Numbered from the stretch's first letter, positions 53,292-61,724 are shown. The stretch: 64,000 bases of DNA from Stieleria sedimenti (GCF_025060895.1 NZ_JANZKV010000042.1:143852-207851); one strand, 5' to 3'. The notes: generated by a model from the letters alone, not told the origin. Made by a program: numbers and translations.

Positions 53292-53525
53292 GTGTCATCG
53301 CTTTATCTCACCGAAGACCTATCTGCTGGCGATCTTTCCGCCGAGCAGCGCGAACAACGCGTCGTCGAAATCCTGGCGATCGGACTGACGCGTCTGAATC
53401 GTCGAGCCGGACTGTCCAAACCAACTGAGCGGGATGGTTCCACTTCTTTGCCAATCTCTGGCGACTCCGCCGCATCTCGGCTTGAGTCTCTTTCGGATTC
53501 TGGGCTGACTGTTCCCAACCGTTAA
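53292..53525 (+). CDS. Small tandem-paralog protein A upstream of a recombinase locus
   Basis: A 77-residue protein. GTG 53292 has GAGGAG seven bases upstream. It shares REQRVVEILAIGLTRLNRRAGLSK and SGDSAASRLESLSDSGLTV with the next gene, so the two are tandem duplicates. One helix plus a disordered Ser-rich tail. Unknown family; from memory, similar short proteins accompany DUF2924-recombinase loci in planctomycetes. Confidence 0.55.
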   Translation: MSSLYLTEDLSAGDLSAEQREQRVVEILAIGLTRLNRRAGLSKPTERDGSTSLPISGDSAASRLESLSDSGLTVPNR

Positions 53526-53557
53526 CCCGTTTCAGATTTCCGCAAACGAGACTACCG

Positions 53558-53857
53558 ATGCAACGAGACACCGAACCCGATCCTGCCATCCACCGACATT
53601 CCGTTCATCAAGTGCGGCAACAACTCGATGGAGCAGACGAAGTGCCTAAACAACCGAGCGATCAAAGCACAGCAGACCAACATCAACGCCGCGTTGTTGA
53701 ACTTCTCGGGATCGCCCTGGCCCGATTGAACGGCCGCGGCGGGTTGAGCAAATCGCCCGAACAAGACGGAATCCAACCTTCGGAAACCTCTGGCGACTCG
53801 GCCGCATCTCGGCTTGAGTCCTCTCGCGACTCCGGGCTGACTGTCCACAACGGTTAA
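53558..53857 (+). CDS. Small tandem-paralog protein B upstream of a recombinase locus
   Basis: A 99-residue paralog of the preceding gene (QRRVVELLGIALARLNGRGGLSK, SGDSAASRLESSRDSGLTV) with a longer N-terminus. The tail is almost identical in both at protein level, which suggests a fairly recent tandem duplication. It lies 34 bases before the DUF2924 gene on the same strand. Confidence 0.55.
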   Translation: MQRDTEPDPAIHRHSVHQVRQQLDGADEVPKQPSDQSTADQHQRRVVELLGIALARLNGRGGLSKSPEQDGIQPSETSGDSAASRLESSRDSGLTVHNG

Positions 53858-53891
53858 CGCACCCGAGATTCTCGAGAAGGAGACCCAGCCG

Positions 53892-54386
53892 ATGGCACTA
53901 AACGTGACCAGGGAGGTTCGGAAGATGGAGAAATGCTCCGTCCGCGACCTTCGTAAACAGTACGCCGAAGTCTTCGGCGAAACGACCAATGCGTCCAATA
54001 AAGATTGGCTGATCAAGCGAATCGCCTGGCGGATGCAATCGAACAAAGAAGGCGACATTTCCAAACGGGCTCGTCAGCGAGCGTTGGAGATCGCATGCGA
54101 CTCCGACGTGCGGATGTCACCTCCGCCGGAGATACCCAAGCCGAAGCCTCCACCGGACCGCAAGTTGACGGAGGAATTCCGGCCGTCGATCGACAAGCGT
54201 CTTCCGCCACCCGGAAATCTCATCACCCGCAAATACAAGGGACAACTCCACATCTGCAAAGTCCGCCAAGACGGCTTTGAGTACGACGGCGAATTTTACA
54301 AGTCACTGACCGCGGTGGCGAAAGCGATCACCGGCCAGCACTGCAGCGGCTACGCATTCTTCAACATTCAAAAGGCGGACTCATGA
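53892..54386 (+). CDS. DUF2924 protein
   Basis: A 164-residue protein. [40 protein letters not shown] and AWRMQ are the DUF2924 N-terminus. The C-terminal [20 protein letters not shown] with [20 protein letters not shown] completes the family. DUF2924 genes regularly precede large serine recombinases in planctomycetes and proteobacteria; probably a DNA-binding accessory. Its stop overlaps the recombinase ATG as ATGA. Confidence 0.9.
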   Translation: MALNVTREVRKMEKCSVRDLRKQYAEVFGETTNASNKDWLIKRIAWRMQSNKEGDISKRARQRALEIACDSDVRMSPPPEIPKPKPPPDRKLTEEFRPSIDKRLPPPGNLITRKYKGQLHICKVRQDGFEYDGEFYKSLTAVAKAITGQHCSGYAFFNIQKADS

Positions 54387-55458
54387 AAAAGACCGAAAAC
54401 AAGAAAACGATCCGCTGCGCGATCTACACGCGGAAGTCGACGGAAGAAGGACTCGACCAGGAGTTCAATTCCCTCGATGCGCAACGCGGATCGGCCGAGA
54501 ATTTCATTGCTAGTCAAGAAAGTGAAGGTTGGGTCGCACTGCCGACACATTACGACGACGGTGGTTTTACCGGCGGGAACATGGACCGACCAGCGCTCAA
54601 ACAGATGATGGCGGACATCGCCTACTGACGAACGTCACCTACCTCGGCAAGCTGAGGTACAAGGATGGAATCCACGAGGGCGAACACGAAGCGATCGTCG
54701 ACGAGGAAGTCTGGAAGAAGGTGCAAGCCCTGATGAACCGTAACGGACGATCCGGCGGTGGCGAGGTGAAAAAAAAGTTCGGTGCTTTGTTGCGAGGACT
54801 GCTTCGCTGCAAACCCTGCGATTGCACCATGATTCCATCGCATTCGACGAAGCCAAACGGCAAGCGATATCGTTACTACGTCTGCGCTATGGCACAAAAG
54901 CGTGGCTGGGCAAACTGTCCAACCAAGTCGGTGCCGGCTGGCGAGATCGAACGCTTCGTCGTCGACCAGATTCGTTGCATCGGCCGTGATTCGGATCTTG
55001 CAAGAAAGGTGATGGAGCAAGCCGAAGTTCAATCTCGCACCCAGATCGCAGCGTTGGCCAATGAGCAACACTTGCTGCTTAAGAATCTCGGCCTCTGGCA
55101 AACGCAACTCGGTGAAGTTCTCCGCAAGTTGCCGGCGATGGGCGAAGACTCATTGATGTTGGGAATCCTGGCCGACCTGCAAGACCGGATCCTTGAAGGC
55201 GAGAAACGCTTGACCACGATTCGGATTGAATCGGATCAACTCGCCAGATCCAAAGTCGATCCGGATTCGGCGACCGAAACGTTGGCTCATTTCGATGATC
55301 TCTGGCAATCGCTCGTCCCCAGAGAACAAACCGAGTTGATTCAGATGCTGATCCAAACGATCGAATACGACGGCGAGGCCGGAAAAATCTCGATCGCGTT
55401 TCATCCTTCAGGAATTGGTGTGATCGAACAACGCTTGCTCGCGGGGGCCGCCGAATGA
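54383..55458 (+). pseudogene. Large serine recombinase with an internal deletion and frameshift
   Basis: The N-terminal 82 codons ([20 protein letters not shown], with the catalytic Ser in RKST) end at MADIAY-TGA near 54628. In another frame the sequence resumes directly as [20 protein letters not shown], the recombinase domain end. A zinc ribbon (CKPCDCTMIPSH, CAMAQKRGWANCPTK) and coiled-coil follow, to 55458. Compared with intact relatives about 200 residues around the catalytic core and DNA-binding part are missing at the junction (54620-54630), so it cannot recombine. Confidence 0.85.
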
Positions 55459-55892
55459 ACTCGCCAATTGTTTACGAAGCTGAACTGACCTTTGAACGTC
55501 GTGGGGCCGGAGCGCGACGAGTCGCATCGGGCGAGAAGCCGGACGAAGATGATCTGCCGGCCGGACGCCTGATGAAAGTCACCAAGCTGATGGCGTTGGC
55601 GATTCGGTTCGAGGAACTGATCGCAGACGGCGTCGTCACGGACTACGCCGAACTCGCACGGCTGAGCCTCGTTTCCCGAGCACGTGTCACACAGATCATG
55701 AACCTGCGATTGCTCGCACCGGACATCCAAGAAGCGATCCTGTTCGCCCCGGAAATTCGCAAGGGCCGCGATCCAATTTCCGTTCGTGACATGCAGCCGA
55801 TCGCTCTTGCCGCGAACTGGAAACACCAGCGAGACATGTGGCGGGAGCTGTCTTCTCGGCTTGGACCAAACGTGTCCACCGACTCCCAATAA
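55455..55892 (+). CDS. HTH accessory protein of the recombinase locus
   Basis: A 145-residue protein with AIRFEELIADGVVTDYAELA and LSLVSRARVTQIMNLRLLAP, a helix-turn-helix. This family typically follows large serine recombinases of the DUF2924 type in planctomycetes. It starts in an ATGA overlap with the recombinase stop. The partner recombinase is broken, so this is probably a remnant still able to bind DNA. Confidence 0.75.
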   Translation: MNSPIVYEAELTFERRGAGARRVASGEKPDEDDLPAGRLMKVTKLMALAIRFEELIADGVVTDYAELARLSLVSRARVTQIMNLRLLAPDIQEAILFAPEIRKGRDPISVRDMQPIALAANWKHQRDMWRELSSRLGPNVSTDSQ

Positions 55893-55976
55893 TCGCCCGC
55901 ATCACTGCTTTCGCTATTGCCAGCAATCTCGCTTGCCGGCCGCAAATCGTTTCCCGCTTCCAGGATGGAGTGACAG

Positions 55977-56321
55977 ATGACCCCACAAACGTTTGGTGCC
56001 CAAATTCGCATTCGCCGCCTTGAAAAACACCTCGAACTGGCCCAGCTCGCCGAGCAACTTTGGATTTCGCCGCAGCATCTGGCCTCGTTGGAACACGGTG
56101 AGTTCGAGGAAGGCGATGACAACCTGATTGAGAAACTGGACGACATTCTCGATTCACCGCCGTGGGACCGCCTGGCCTTCGATGGCTTCCGACAACTTTT
56201 CCCCGAACGATTCACGCCTGCGGATCCGGCGTTCGTCCCTGCATTCCGAACTCCATTCGAAAATTCGCCGGTATTCTTTTCGCTGCGTGACCAAACGTGT
56301 CCACCCCTGTCGCAATGCTAG
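55977..56321 (+). CDS. XRE-type helix-turn-helix protein
   Basis: A 114-residue protein: FGAQIRIRRLEKHLELAQLA and EQLWISPQHLASLEHGEFEEG form a Cro/CI-type HTH. The C-terminal 50 residues show no domain and include the phrase PFENSPVFF. Likely a regulator of the recombinase locus. No partner toxin gene is visible beside it. Confidence 0.7.
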   Translation: MTPQTFGAQIRIRRLEKHLELAQLAEQLWISPQHLASLEHGEFEEGDDNLIEKLDDILDSPPWDRLAFDGFRQLFPERFTPADPAFVPAFRTPFENSPVFFSLRDQTCPPLSQC

Positions 56322-56536
56322 CAACTCCCAGTGACGGGGCTGGGTGAATCGGCAGGACGCCCAAACGGATCGCTCGAACAGCAGGCCACGGACGAGCGGA
56401 ACGGAGACCCAATTGGATCGGTGGTGGAACCCGCCTTCGCCTAGCCCCGTCGCACTTTATCAGCCATTCGGAATGGAACTGACCTTTTTCCCCATGGACG
56501 CTTTATGACCTGTTCGTGATCCGCTTTGGACAATCG

Positions 56537-56779
56537 ATGCACACCCTCAACTACCAACGATTTACCAACTTGCCATTCTTGCTATCGATCAAACCACAAC
56601 GGCTTCGGGAATTCCTGGAGCCGTTTCGTGATTACCTTTCCGCGAAGCAATTGCATCCGGACCAGAACGTACTTTCCCACGAGGAATACGTTCAGAGGCT
56701 CTCCGAAGCATTTGCTTCTCCCGATGCGGATACCCTCGCTGAGACGGCGCTCGGAACCGCCGGAGCTCGTCTCCGTTAA
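56537..56779 (+). pseudogene. N-terminal fragment of an unrecognised gene, antisense to the TIGR03643 3' end
   Basis: About 80 residues (MHTLNYQRFTNLPFLLSIKP, QRLREFLEPFRDYLSAKQ) look like a normal globular N-terminus, then the frame stops just where the opposite strand becomes TIGR03643 coding DNA. It may be a gene broken at the boundary of the recombinase locus. Unknown family. Confidence 0.4.
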
Positions 56780-57005
56780 CTGTTTTGGCGAATTTGGCCT
56801 CGTGCTTGGTCACTCGGCCTTGGGTTCGCTTTCGCCAGAGCTTGAAGGAACTGGGCTTCATTTCTCGACGCATCAACTTAATGACATCGCCCGGGGACAG
56901 GCCGAACTGGTCCTGAATGGCGTCAAAGCTGGTGCGGTCTTCCCAGGCCATCATGATCACACGATCAATCTCGCCCCTCGATAGTTCCGACTGGCCTTCA
57001 TCCAT
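56589..57005 (-). CDS. TIGR03643/DUF2805 family protein with a non-family tail
   Basis: From ATG 57005 the first 75 or so residues match TIGR03643: SRGEIDRVIMMAWEDRTSFD, AIQDQFGLSPGDVIKLMRRE, KPSSFKLWRKRTQGR. After TKHEAKFAK the family normally ends; here about 60 extra residues continue through DNA antisense to the fragment at 56537, so the native stop was probably lost. Function of the family is unknown; an HTH-like fold is likely. Confidence 0.75.
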   Translation of the reverse strand: MDEGQSELSRGEIDRVIMMAWEDRTSFDAIQDQFGLSPGDVIKLMRREMKPSSFKLWRKRTQGRVTKHEAKFAKTVNGDELRRFRAPSQRGYPHREKQMLRRASERIPRGKVRSGPDAIASRKGNHETAPGIPEAVVV

Positions 57006-57147
57006 CCCGCATCTTCCTTCAGACTTTGAGTTCCAAACGACTTTCCCAATGGCAGGATTGGCAGCCGTCAATGGCGGCATGGGCGTTGCTAGCCGTGTGC
57101 CTACAGTAATGAGTAAGAGAAAGTTCAACACGATGGAGTTGGGACGG

Positions 57148-57804
57148 ATGAAACGAGCAATGATTTATATCACGGGATTTCTCGGAGTCGCTTTGGTTGG
57201 CACGGTCGCCCTGGCGATGGCCACTCGAGCGGGCTACGAGTCGGCCGAATACAAAGTGATCAGTTCCGACGGGAGTTTTGAAGTCCGCGAATACCCGGAC
57301 CTGATGCTGGTTGCGACCGATTCCAAGATGGACTCGCAGGGCCGCGACGGCAGCTTTATGCGGCTGTTCCAGTACATCAGCGGCGCGAACGAGGCCGATC
57401 AGAAGATCGCGATGACAACGCCGGTGTTCATGGAAGGCGAAATCGGCAAGTCGGATGTCTCGATGGGGTTTGTGATGCCCAAAGAAGTTGCCGCAGAAGG
57501 CGCCCCTGATCCGAAGGCTGAAGGGGTGAAATTGCGTGAGCGAAAAGGTGGTCGATTCGCGGTGATTCGGTTTCCAGGCAAGCTCGATTCGAAGCTGGCC
57601 AAGGAGAAGGAAACCGAGCTGCGAGAATGGATGAAGAGCCAAGGCCTGGAAGGTCAGGAGTCGGCCGAGGCGGCTGGCTACGATCCGCCGTTCACTCCAG
57701 CAGCACTTCGCCGGAACGAGATCTTGATCCGCTTGAAAATGTCTTCGAAGGGAACAGAAACCGGAAAGTCGGAAACTGACAGCGAGACGGCGACGGACTC
57801 ATGA
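57148..57804 (+). CDS. SOUL-family heme-binding protein, membrane-anchored
   Basis: A 218-residue protein: N-terminal membrane anchor ([20 protein letters not shown]), then the SOUL domain [49 protein letters not shown], and [35 protein letters not shown] proteins bind heme or porphyrin. In-frame starts at 57109, 57133 and 57148 are all possible. Coupled by ATGA to the DCC gene. Confidence 0.88.
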   Translation: MKRAMIYITGFLGVALVGTVALAMATRAGYESAEYKVISSDGSFEVREYPDLMLVATDSKMDSQGRDGSFMRLFQYISGANEADQKIAMTTPVFMEGEIGKSDVSMGFVMPKEVAAEGAPDPKAEGVKLRERKGGRFAVIRFPGKLDSKLAKEKETELREWMKSQGLEGQESAEAAGYDPPFTPAALRRNEILIRLKMSSKGTETGKSETDSETATDS

Positions 57805-58196
57805 GCAGCGAAGTGAACAAAGACTGGCAAGTGGAAGTCTTCTACGACGGCGAGTGTCCGCTTTGCCTGCGCGAGATTAAATTGCTCCGTCGCTTTGATC
57901 GGAAGGATCGAATTCGTTTCACCGACATTGCCGATCCGTCATTCAGCCCGTCTAGCTTCGGGATGACCATGAAAGACTTCATGGATGAAATTCAAGGTCG
58001 GCTGCCCAATGGCGAGTGGATCACAGGCGTCGAGGTTTTTCGTCGCCTCTATGCTGCCGTTGGTCTAAAACCGGTCGTTGCACTTACTCGCTTGCCCGGC
58101 ATCTCGCACGGACTCGAGTTAGGCTATCGCGTCTTTGCTAGGAACCGCTTGCGGTTGACGGGTCGCTGCGACGATAGAACTTGCAAGGTCAATTAG
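57801..58196 (+). CDS. DCC-family thiol-disulfide oxidoreductase-like protein
   Basis: A 131-residue thioredoxin-like DCC protein with [20 protein letters not shown] (DxxCxxC), then [13 protein letters not shown] and [16 protein letters not shown]. The family is predicted to exchange disulfides. The start overlaps the SOUL gene stop, so they form an operon. The tail overlaps the convergent GNAT gene by eight bases. Confidence 0.9.
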   Translation: MSSEVNKDWQVEVFYDGECPLCLREIKLLRRFDRKDRIRFTDIADPSFSPSSFGMTMKDFMDEIQGRLPNGEWITGVEVFRRLYAAVGLKPVVALTRLPGISHGLELGYRVFARNRLRLTGRCDDRTCKVN

Positions 58197-58686
58197 CTTC
58201 GGCTTGTACTGCTCGCCGCATTCGATAGTTTGTCAGCCACACTCCGCGGCACTCGACGGATTGCTCGCGAACGACGCTAAAGCCCATTCGCTCGAAGAAT
58301 GGTTTTGCGGTGATACTGGCGTCCGTCGTGATCTCTTCGATTGAATGATCGATCGCGTCTTTCAGAAGTCTTCTAACAAGTCCACGAGCGATGCCGCGAC
58401 CCTGATGGTCGGCGGATACAAATAAGCGATCGAGATGTCCTTCCCGTGTCATATCGATGAACCCAACGATGCAATCATCTTCCGTCGCCACGTATGCAAA
58501 GCGATCATCGAACCGGGATCGCCATGCTTCGAGATCGATCGACGGTGAAGCCCAAGCCTCGATTTGGTCAGGCGAGTAATCCCGCGAGTTGACGCGATGA
58601 ACGCAATCCCTGAACAATCCCAAGCACGGATCTGCGTCCTCTGGTCTAAACGGCCTCAGCTTTAGTGATGCAGCACCGCCCATCAC
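58189..58686 (-). CDS. GNAT-family N-acetyltransferase
   Basis: A 165-residue [62 protein letters not shown] (acetyl-CoA loop Q-x-x-G-x-A), and [13 protein letters not shown]. Resembles YafP-type enzymes. Its start overlaps the stop of the second GNAT by four bases, so the two are coupled. Confidence 0.88.
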   Translation of the reverse strand: MMGGAASLKLRPFRPEDADPCLGLFRDCVHRVNSRDYSPDQIEAWASPSIDLEAWRSRFDDRFAYVATEDDCIVGFIDMTREGHLDRLFVSADHQGRGIARGLVRRLLKDAIDHSIEEITTDASITAKPFFERMGFSVVREQSVECRGVWLTNYRMRRAVQAEAN

Positions 58687-59252
58687 TCAACCCAATATTT
58701 CTGATGGTCCAGTGCTTCGCAGCACTTGACCGTGCCTTCGACAGACTTGATCGCATCAGCTTCGAGTTCAAGGACCATCCAAGCCTCGGCGTTCTCTTCG
58801 GGAATGGGATAGGGAGCGTGAAACCCGAGCACTCCTGCCGGAACGAACCCAAAGCGGGAATAGTACTTCGGATAGCCAAGCGCGAAGACGAGTTGAACGC
58901 CGGACGCGGCAAGTTGTTTCAGCGTCTCTTGGACGAGATGGGTGCCGATACCTTGGCCATGCAGCTTGCTGGGCACGGACAACGGTGCCAGGATCTGGGC
59001 AGTCGCACGATCATTTGATTCCCTGGACGACTCGATCGTGACAGAGGTGAAGAGCACGTGACCGACGATCTCGTCATTTGACTCGGCAACGACTGAATGG
59101 ATCGGTTCTGCCGTCGGATCGTCGAGCATCTCTTCAAGCAAGCTCACGATCACGGGGCCTTCATCGTTGCCGAAGGCATCAAGGTGCACTGCAAGGATGC
59201 GATCACGATCATCGGCACGCGCGGGTCGGACTTGAATCTCGTCGGTATTCAT
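58683..59252 (-). CDS. GNAT-family N-acetyltransferase (YhbS type)
   Basis: A GNAT of about 189 residues: VRPARADDRDRILAVHLDAF, DEIVGHVLFTSVTIESS, LAPLSVPSKLHGQGIGTHLV (acetyl-CoA loop), and FALGYPKYYSRFGFVPAGVL, as in YhbS-like enzymes. I start at ATG 59252; a TTG four codons upstream is possible. First gene of a coupled GNAT pair. Substrate unknown. Confidence 0.88.
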   Translation of the reverse strand: MNTDEIQVRPARADDRDRILAVHLDAFGNDEGPVIVSLLEEMLDDPTAEPIHSVVAESNDEIVGHVLFTSVTIESSRESNDRATAQILAPLSVPSKLHGQGIGTHLVQETLKQLAASGVQLVFALGYPKYYSRFGFVPAGVLGFHAPYPIPEENAEAWMVLELEADAIKSVEGTVKCCEALDHQKYWVE

Positions 59253-59329
59253 CTCTGGTGTCAATCTTTAGGCAAGTCGCCCATACTGTGCTTCGAAAGA
59301 TTCAAATTCTACCGAGTTGCCGAAGACAT

Positions 59330-59797
59330 ATGAGTGACCTCCGTCAATTGCAGTTCAACAATCTCGAAGCGGCCGTCGATGACGCTCGGCAATTGTTGGC
59401 CAGCGGCTATGTCCGGCACGGAAACTGGTCGCTCGGGCAGATCTGTCGGCACCTGGTCTTGGTTCAAGACCCCAGTATCGATGGCTATCCCGTTTGGATG
59501 TCGCTGTTTGCGCCATTGCGGCCTCTGGTGCGACGAATACTGTTGCCCAAGGTGCTGAGCGGTGATTCTCCTCGTGGGATACGAACGGCTCCAATGTTCG
59601 TTCCGCCGGATAACTTGGAAGATGCAACCGAAGTGGAAGCATTCGCGGTAAGTGTTGGACGACTGCTGAATCACTCCGGCAGCTTCGCTCCGCATCCAGG
59701 ATTCGGCCGATTGCCACGCGAGAAGATTCTTGAGATTCACACAGCTCATGCGGCTCACCATCTCCGACATCTTCGAGCCGAAGGTGACTCTACTTGA
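59330..59797 (+). CDS. DUF1569 (DinB-like) protein
   Basis: A 155-residue four-helix protein of the DUF1569 family: GNWSLGQICRHLVLVQDPSI, HPGFGRLPREKILEIHTAHA, AHHLRHLR, which carry the His residues of DinB-like metal sites. ATG 59330 is used rather than a longer frame. Divergent from the GNAT pair. Function unknown, common in planctomycetes. Confidence 0.85.
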   Translation: MSDLRQLQFNNLEAAVDDARQLLASGYVRHGNWSLGQICRHLVLVQDPSIDGYPVWMSLFAPLRPLVRRILLPKVLSGDSPRGIRTAPMFVPPDNLEDATEVEAFAVSVGRLLNHSGSFAPHPGFGRLPREKILEIHTAHAAHHLRHLRAEGDST

Positions 59798-60039
59798 TTG
59801 GCCAGCGGAGAAAATCTCGCAAGCTGCGAGTACAAAAGCTTGGACGAATCGTTTGACTTTTGTGCGAGAGATGGCAAAGTTTTTCTTGCGAGCATGAAAT
59901 AACTTCGCCGCGCAGCGCATCTAGTTTTGTGAAAGCGAGTTTTTTCGCGAACCATTCAGCTCCGATAGCGTCTATTACCCCAGACCCGGCCAAGCCGGCA
60001 CACAAAAGTCACACCCAGAGAAGCGAGTCGAGCTTTCTG

Positions 60040-60165
60040 ATGTTTACCAAGCAGCAATCAAATCAACTCGAACGGATACACGAAGGGATTGCCTTCGGCG
60101 GTAGCGATTGGTCTTTAGCCAGTACGTTCCTGCCCGGTAATTCCCCGTATCGATTGCTCACGTGA
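60040..60165 (+). CDS. Possible 41-residue peptide
   Basis: ATG 60040 to TGA 60165 encodes QQSNQLERIHEGIAFGGSDW and STFLPGNSPYRLLT. It has no clear ribosome binding site but is followed directly by a terminator. It could be a small gene or part of an RNA leader. No family. Confidence 0.25.
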   Translation: MFTKQQSNQLERIHEGIAFGGSDWSLASTFLPGNSPYRLLT

Positions 60166-60196
60166 CACTCGCTTCAAGCGAACTGCTTTCTACATG

Positions 60197-60231
60197 AAGG
60201 CTCGGTGTCACGCAGGCATCGAGCCTTTTTT
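60197..60231 (+). terminator. Rho-independent terminator
   Basis: AAGGCTCG and CGAGCCTT enclose a 15-base loop, with the T-run TTTTTT overlapping the end. It lies 36 bases upstream of the first tRNA. Confidence 0.75.
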
Positions 60232-60266
60232 CGTGTCCGTATCGGACGAACCCAAAAAGCCAATAT

Positions 60267-60338
60267 GGGCTGGTAGCTGAGACGGTCTAGCGGCGGTCTG
60301 AAGAACCGCAGACGAGGATTCGAGCGCCTCCCGGCCCA
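60267..60338 (+). tRNA. tRNA-Phe(GAA)
   Basis: Acceptor GGGCTGG/CCGGCCC with A73; anticodon stem GCGGT/ACCGC around CTGAAGA gives anticodon GAA. First gene of the array. No encoded CCA. Confidence 0.85.
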
Positions 60339-60380
60339 CTGACAAGGAAGATATGCGCCGACGGAATCGGCAACACACAT

Positions 60381-60482
60381 CGGATACAGGTGCAGATGGA
60401 AGCACGCCTGCTTTGGGAGCAGGAGACAGTGTTTCATCTGTGGATCGCTCCGCGACGGGCGGTTCGACTCCGAGGTGTCCGA
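60381..60482 (+). tRNA. tRNA-Pro(TGG)-like, 102 nt, atypical
   Basis: Acceptor CGGATAC/GTGTCCG with A73; D-stem GTGC/GCAC; anticodon stem CCTGC/GCAGG around TTTGGGA gives TGG. About 34 bases instead of 5 lie between anticodon stem and T-arm, with an internal hairpin CGCTC/GGGCG. The T-stem has only three pairs. Either a class II-like Pro tRNA or a decayed one. Confidence 0.6.
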
Positions 60483-60500
60483 CTTGAATGGGAACCACAT

Positions 60501-60572
60501 GGTAGTCGAGGGCTGGTTGCCCAAACACGGCTGATAACCGAGTTGCGCTGAGTTCAATTCCCAGGGCTACCA
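60501..60572 (+). tRNA. tRNA-Ile(GAT)
   Basis: Acceptor GGTAGTC/GGCTACC with A73; D-stem GGGC/GCCC; anticodon loop CTGATAA gives GAT. One mismatch each in anticodon and T stems. Confidence 0.8.
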
Positions 60573-60574
60573 CT

Positions 60575-60677
60575 TTGGAAGTTTGAAGTTGGAAGAGTGA
60601 AGTTTGAAAGGAGAGTACCGATGCGAAGCATCCAGCCGTCATACCTAAAGTCTAAACGCCTAATACCTAAAGCCTAC
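60575..60677. repeat. Inter-tRNA element 1 (mixed arms)
   Basis: A left arm of TTGGAAGTTTGAAG units starts three bases after tRNA-Ile. The right arm is of the other unit type (CCTAAAGTCTAAACGCC, CCTAATACCTAAAGCC). A chimeric or partly deleted element with no gene inside. Confidence 0.6.
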
Positions 60678-60680
60678 TTT

Positions 60681-60753
60681 GGGGTTGTGGTGTAACTGGC
60701 AGCATGACGGACCTTTAATCCGTTCGGCGAGAGTTCGAATCTCTCCGGCCCCA
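60681..60753 (+). tRNA. tRNA-Lys(TTT)
   Basis: Acceptor GGGGTTG/CGGCCCC with A73; anticodon stem ACGGA/TCCGT around CCTTTAA gives TTT; T-arm GAGAG-TTCGAAT-CTCTC. Confidence 0.92.
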
Positions 60754-60765
60754 CTTGCTACACAT

Positions 60766-60838
60766 CGGCGTGTAGCTCAGGGGTGAGAGCGGCGTCCTTA
60801 TAAGGCGACGGTCGCGGGTTCGATTCCCGCCACGCCGA
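60766..60838 (+). tRNA. tRNA-Ile(TAT)
   Basis: Acceptor CGGCGTG/CACGCCG with A73; anticodon loop CTTATAA gives TAT; T-arm GCGGG-TTCGATT-CCCGC. The anticodon stem has one mismatch; the alternative reading as Tyr would break the stem. Confidence 0.75.
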
Positions 60839-60844
60839 CTGACA

Positions 60845-60917
60845 AGAGGCTCGAGTCCTGAGGGATGAGTCTTGAGTAAGAAATCTCAAGACTCGCGACT
60901 CACGACTCACAACTGAT
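60845..60917. repeat. Inter-tRNA element 2 (GAGTC-type units)
   Basis: Left arm units GAGTCCTGAGG, GATGAGTCTTGAGTAAG; right arm units CTCAAGACTCGCGACTCAC and GACTCACAACTG, in inverted orientation. Empty core. It starts six bases after tRNA-Ile and ends three before tRNA-Lys. Confidence 0.65.
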
Positions 60918-60920
60918 TTT

Positions 60921-60993
60921 GGGATTGTGGCAGACAAGGTAATGCATCGGTCTCTTAAACCGAACGATGTGAGTTCGATTCTCACCGGTCCCA
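60921..60993 (+). tRNA. tRNA-Lys(CTT)
   Basis: Acceptor GGGATTG/CGGTCCC with A73; anticodon stem TCGGT/ACCGA around CTCTTAA gives CTT; T-arm GTGAG-TT.. with loop TTCGATT. Confidence 0.88.
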
Positions 60994-61000
60994 CTTAGCA

Positions 61001-61424
61001 GTCTGGAGGCGGGAGTCTTCAGGCTGGAGGTTTAACGACGTAGCGAACGAAGTAGTCCGTTCAAGACTTTGGAGGTCTCGACTGATTTTGCGCTAAGTTG
61101 CTGGCTGTCCTCGTCGGACAAGTAGCCAAGGCGATGGGCGACGGTGATTTGGTATTCGACTTCCCGCGCAGAACCATGTGCGATGTCGAGAAATCGAATG
61201 TAGTCGCCTTCGGCGTGCCGAGCACATCCTTCAACGATGTTGGACGGAATCGATAAGGCCGCGCGCCGCAACTGAGAAGTCAGTCCGAACTGTTCAGAAG
61301 ATGGAAACTCTGTTGTGAATCGATAAACAAGCAAAACAAGTTCGTCGGCGAGCTCAAAGGCTCGAAGTTTGGTGTGGTCTCTCATTGATTCTCCTCCAGA
61401 CTCCAGTCTACCGACTCCCGGCTC
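61001..61424. mobile_element. Inter-tRNA element 3 with four-helix-bundle gene
   Basis: The left arm has GTCTGGAGGCGGGAGTC and TTCAGGCTGGAGG; the right arm has CTCCTCCAGACTCCAGTC and CCGACTCCCGGC, inverted. The gene at 61032-61385 fills the core. The element starts seven bases after tRNA-Lys(CTT) and ends four bases before tRNA-Thr. Confidence 0.7.
61032..61385 (-). CDS. Four-helix-bundle protein (S23/IVP type), copy 1
   Basis: A 117-residue protein from ATG 61385: FELADELVLLVYRFTTEFPS, SEQFGLTSQLRRAALSIPSN, IVEGCARHAEGDYIRFLDIA and GSAREVEYQITVAHRLGYLS. This is the four-helix-bundle family first known from intervening sequences of 23S rRNA genes and related to Avd of diversity-generating retroelements. 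It may bind nucleic acid; no enzyme is known. It is embedded between inverted short-repeat arms in a tRNA spacer and oriented against the tRNAs. Its stop TAA touches the left arm. Confidence 0.88.
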   Translation of the reverse strand: MRDHTKLRAFELADELVLLVYRFTTEFPSSEQFGLTSQLRRAALSIPSNIVEGCARHAEGDYIRFLDIAHGSAREVEYQITVAHRLGYLSDEDSQQLSAKSVETSKVLNGLLRSLRR

Positions 61425-61428
61425 ACTC

Positions 61429-61501
61429 AGCACTGATCGTCTTGCGGCAAGATACCTCCGTCGTAACGAGGGGACGTCGGTTCAATTCCGACTCGGTGCT
61501 C
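61429..61501 (+). tRNA. tRNA-Thr(CGT)
   Basis: Acceptor AGCACTG/CGGTGCT; anticodon loop GTCGTAA gives CGT; stem CCTCC/CGAGG with one mismatch; T-arm GTCGG-TTCAATT-CCGAC. Position 73 is C, unusual for Thr. Confidence 0.7.
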
Positions 61502-61555
61502 TTTGGATGCCTCGTGCATCCGTGATCTTTGACAATTTGGTTGTGATGCAATTTT

Positions 61556-61626
61556 GCGCCCATGATGTAGCGGTAGCCTGCTGCCTTGCCATGGCGGAAG
61601 TGTGGGTTCGACTCCCACTGGGCGCT
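61556..61626 (+). tRNA. tRNA-Gly(GCC)
   Basis: Acceptor GCGCCCA/TGGGCGC with T73; anticodon stem CTGCC/GGCGG around TTGCCAT gives GCC; T-arm GTGGG-TTCGACT-CCCAC. Confidence 0.88.
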
Positions 61627-61635
61627 TTTTGTTAT

Positions 61636-61709
61636 CAGGGTGTGGGAAAGCTTGGAAATCCGCGTGCTTCGGGTGCACGAGACCGCTGGTTCAAATCCGG
61701 CCATCCTGA
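61636..61709 (+). tRNA. tRNA-Pro(CGG)
   Basis: Acceptor CAGGGTG/CATCCTG with A73; anticodon stem CGTGC/GCACG around TTCGGGT gives CGG. T-loop TTCAAAT. Confidence 0.85.
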
Positions 61710-61724
61710 CTGTTGAGTAAAGAA

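Larger units (their letters stand above)
59798..60266. other. 470-base spacer before the tRNA array
   Basis: Little is visible except a possible 41-codon frame (60040-60165) and a terminator (60197-60231). The array may be transcribed from a promoter between 60231 and 60267 or from upstream. Confidence 0.45.
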
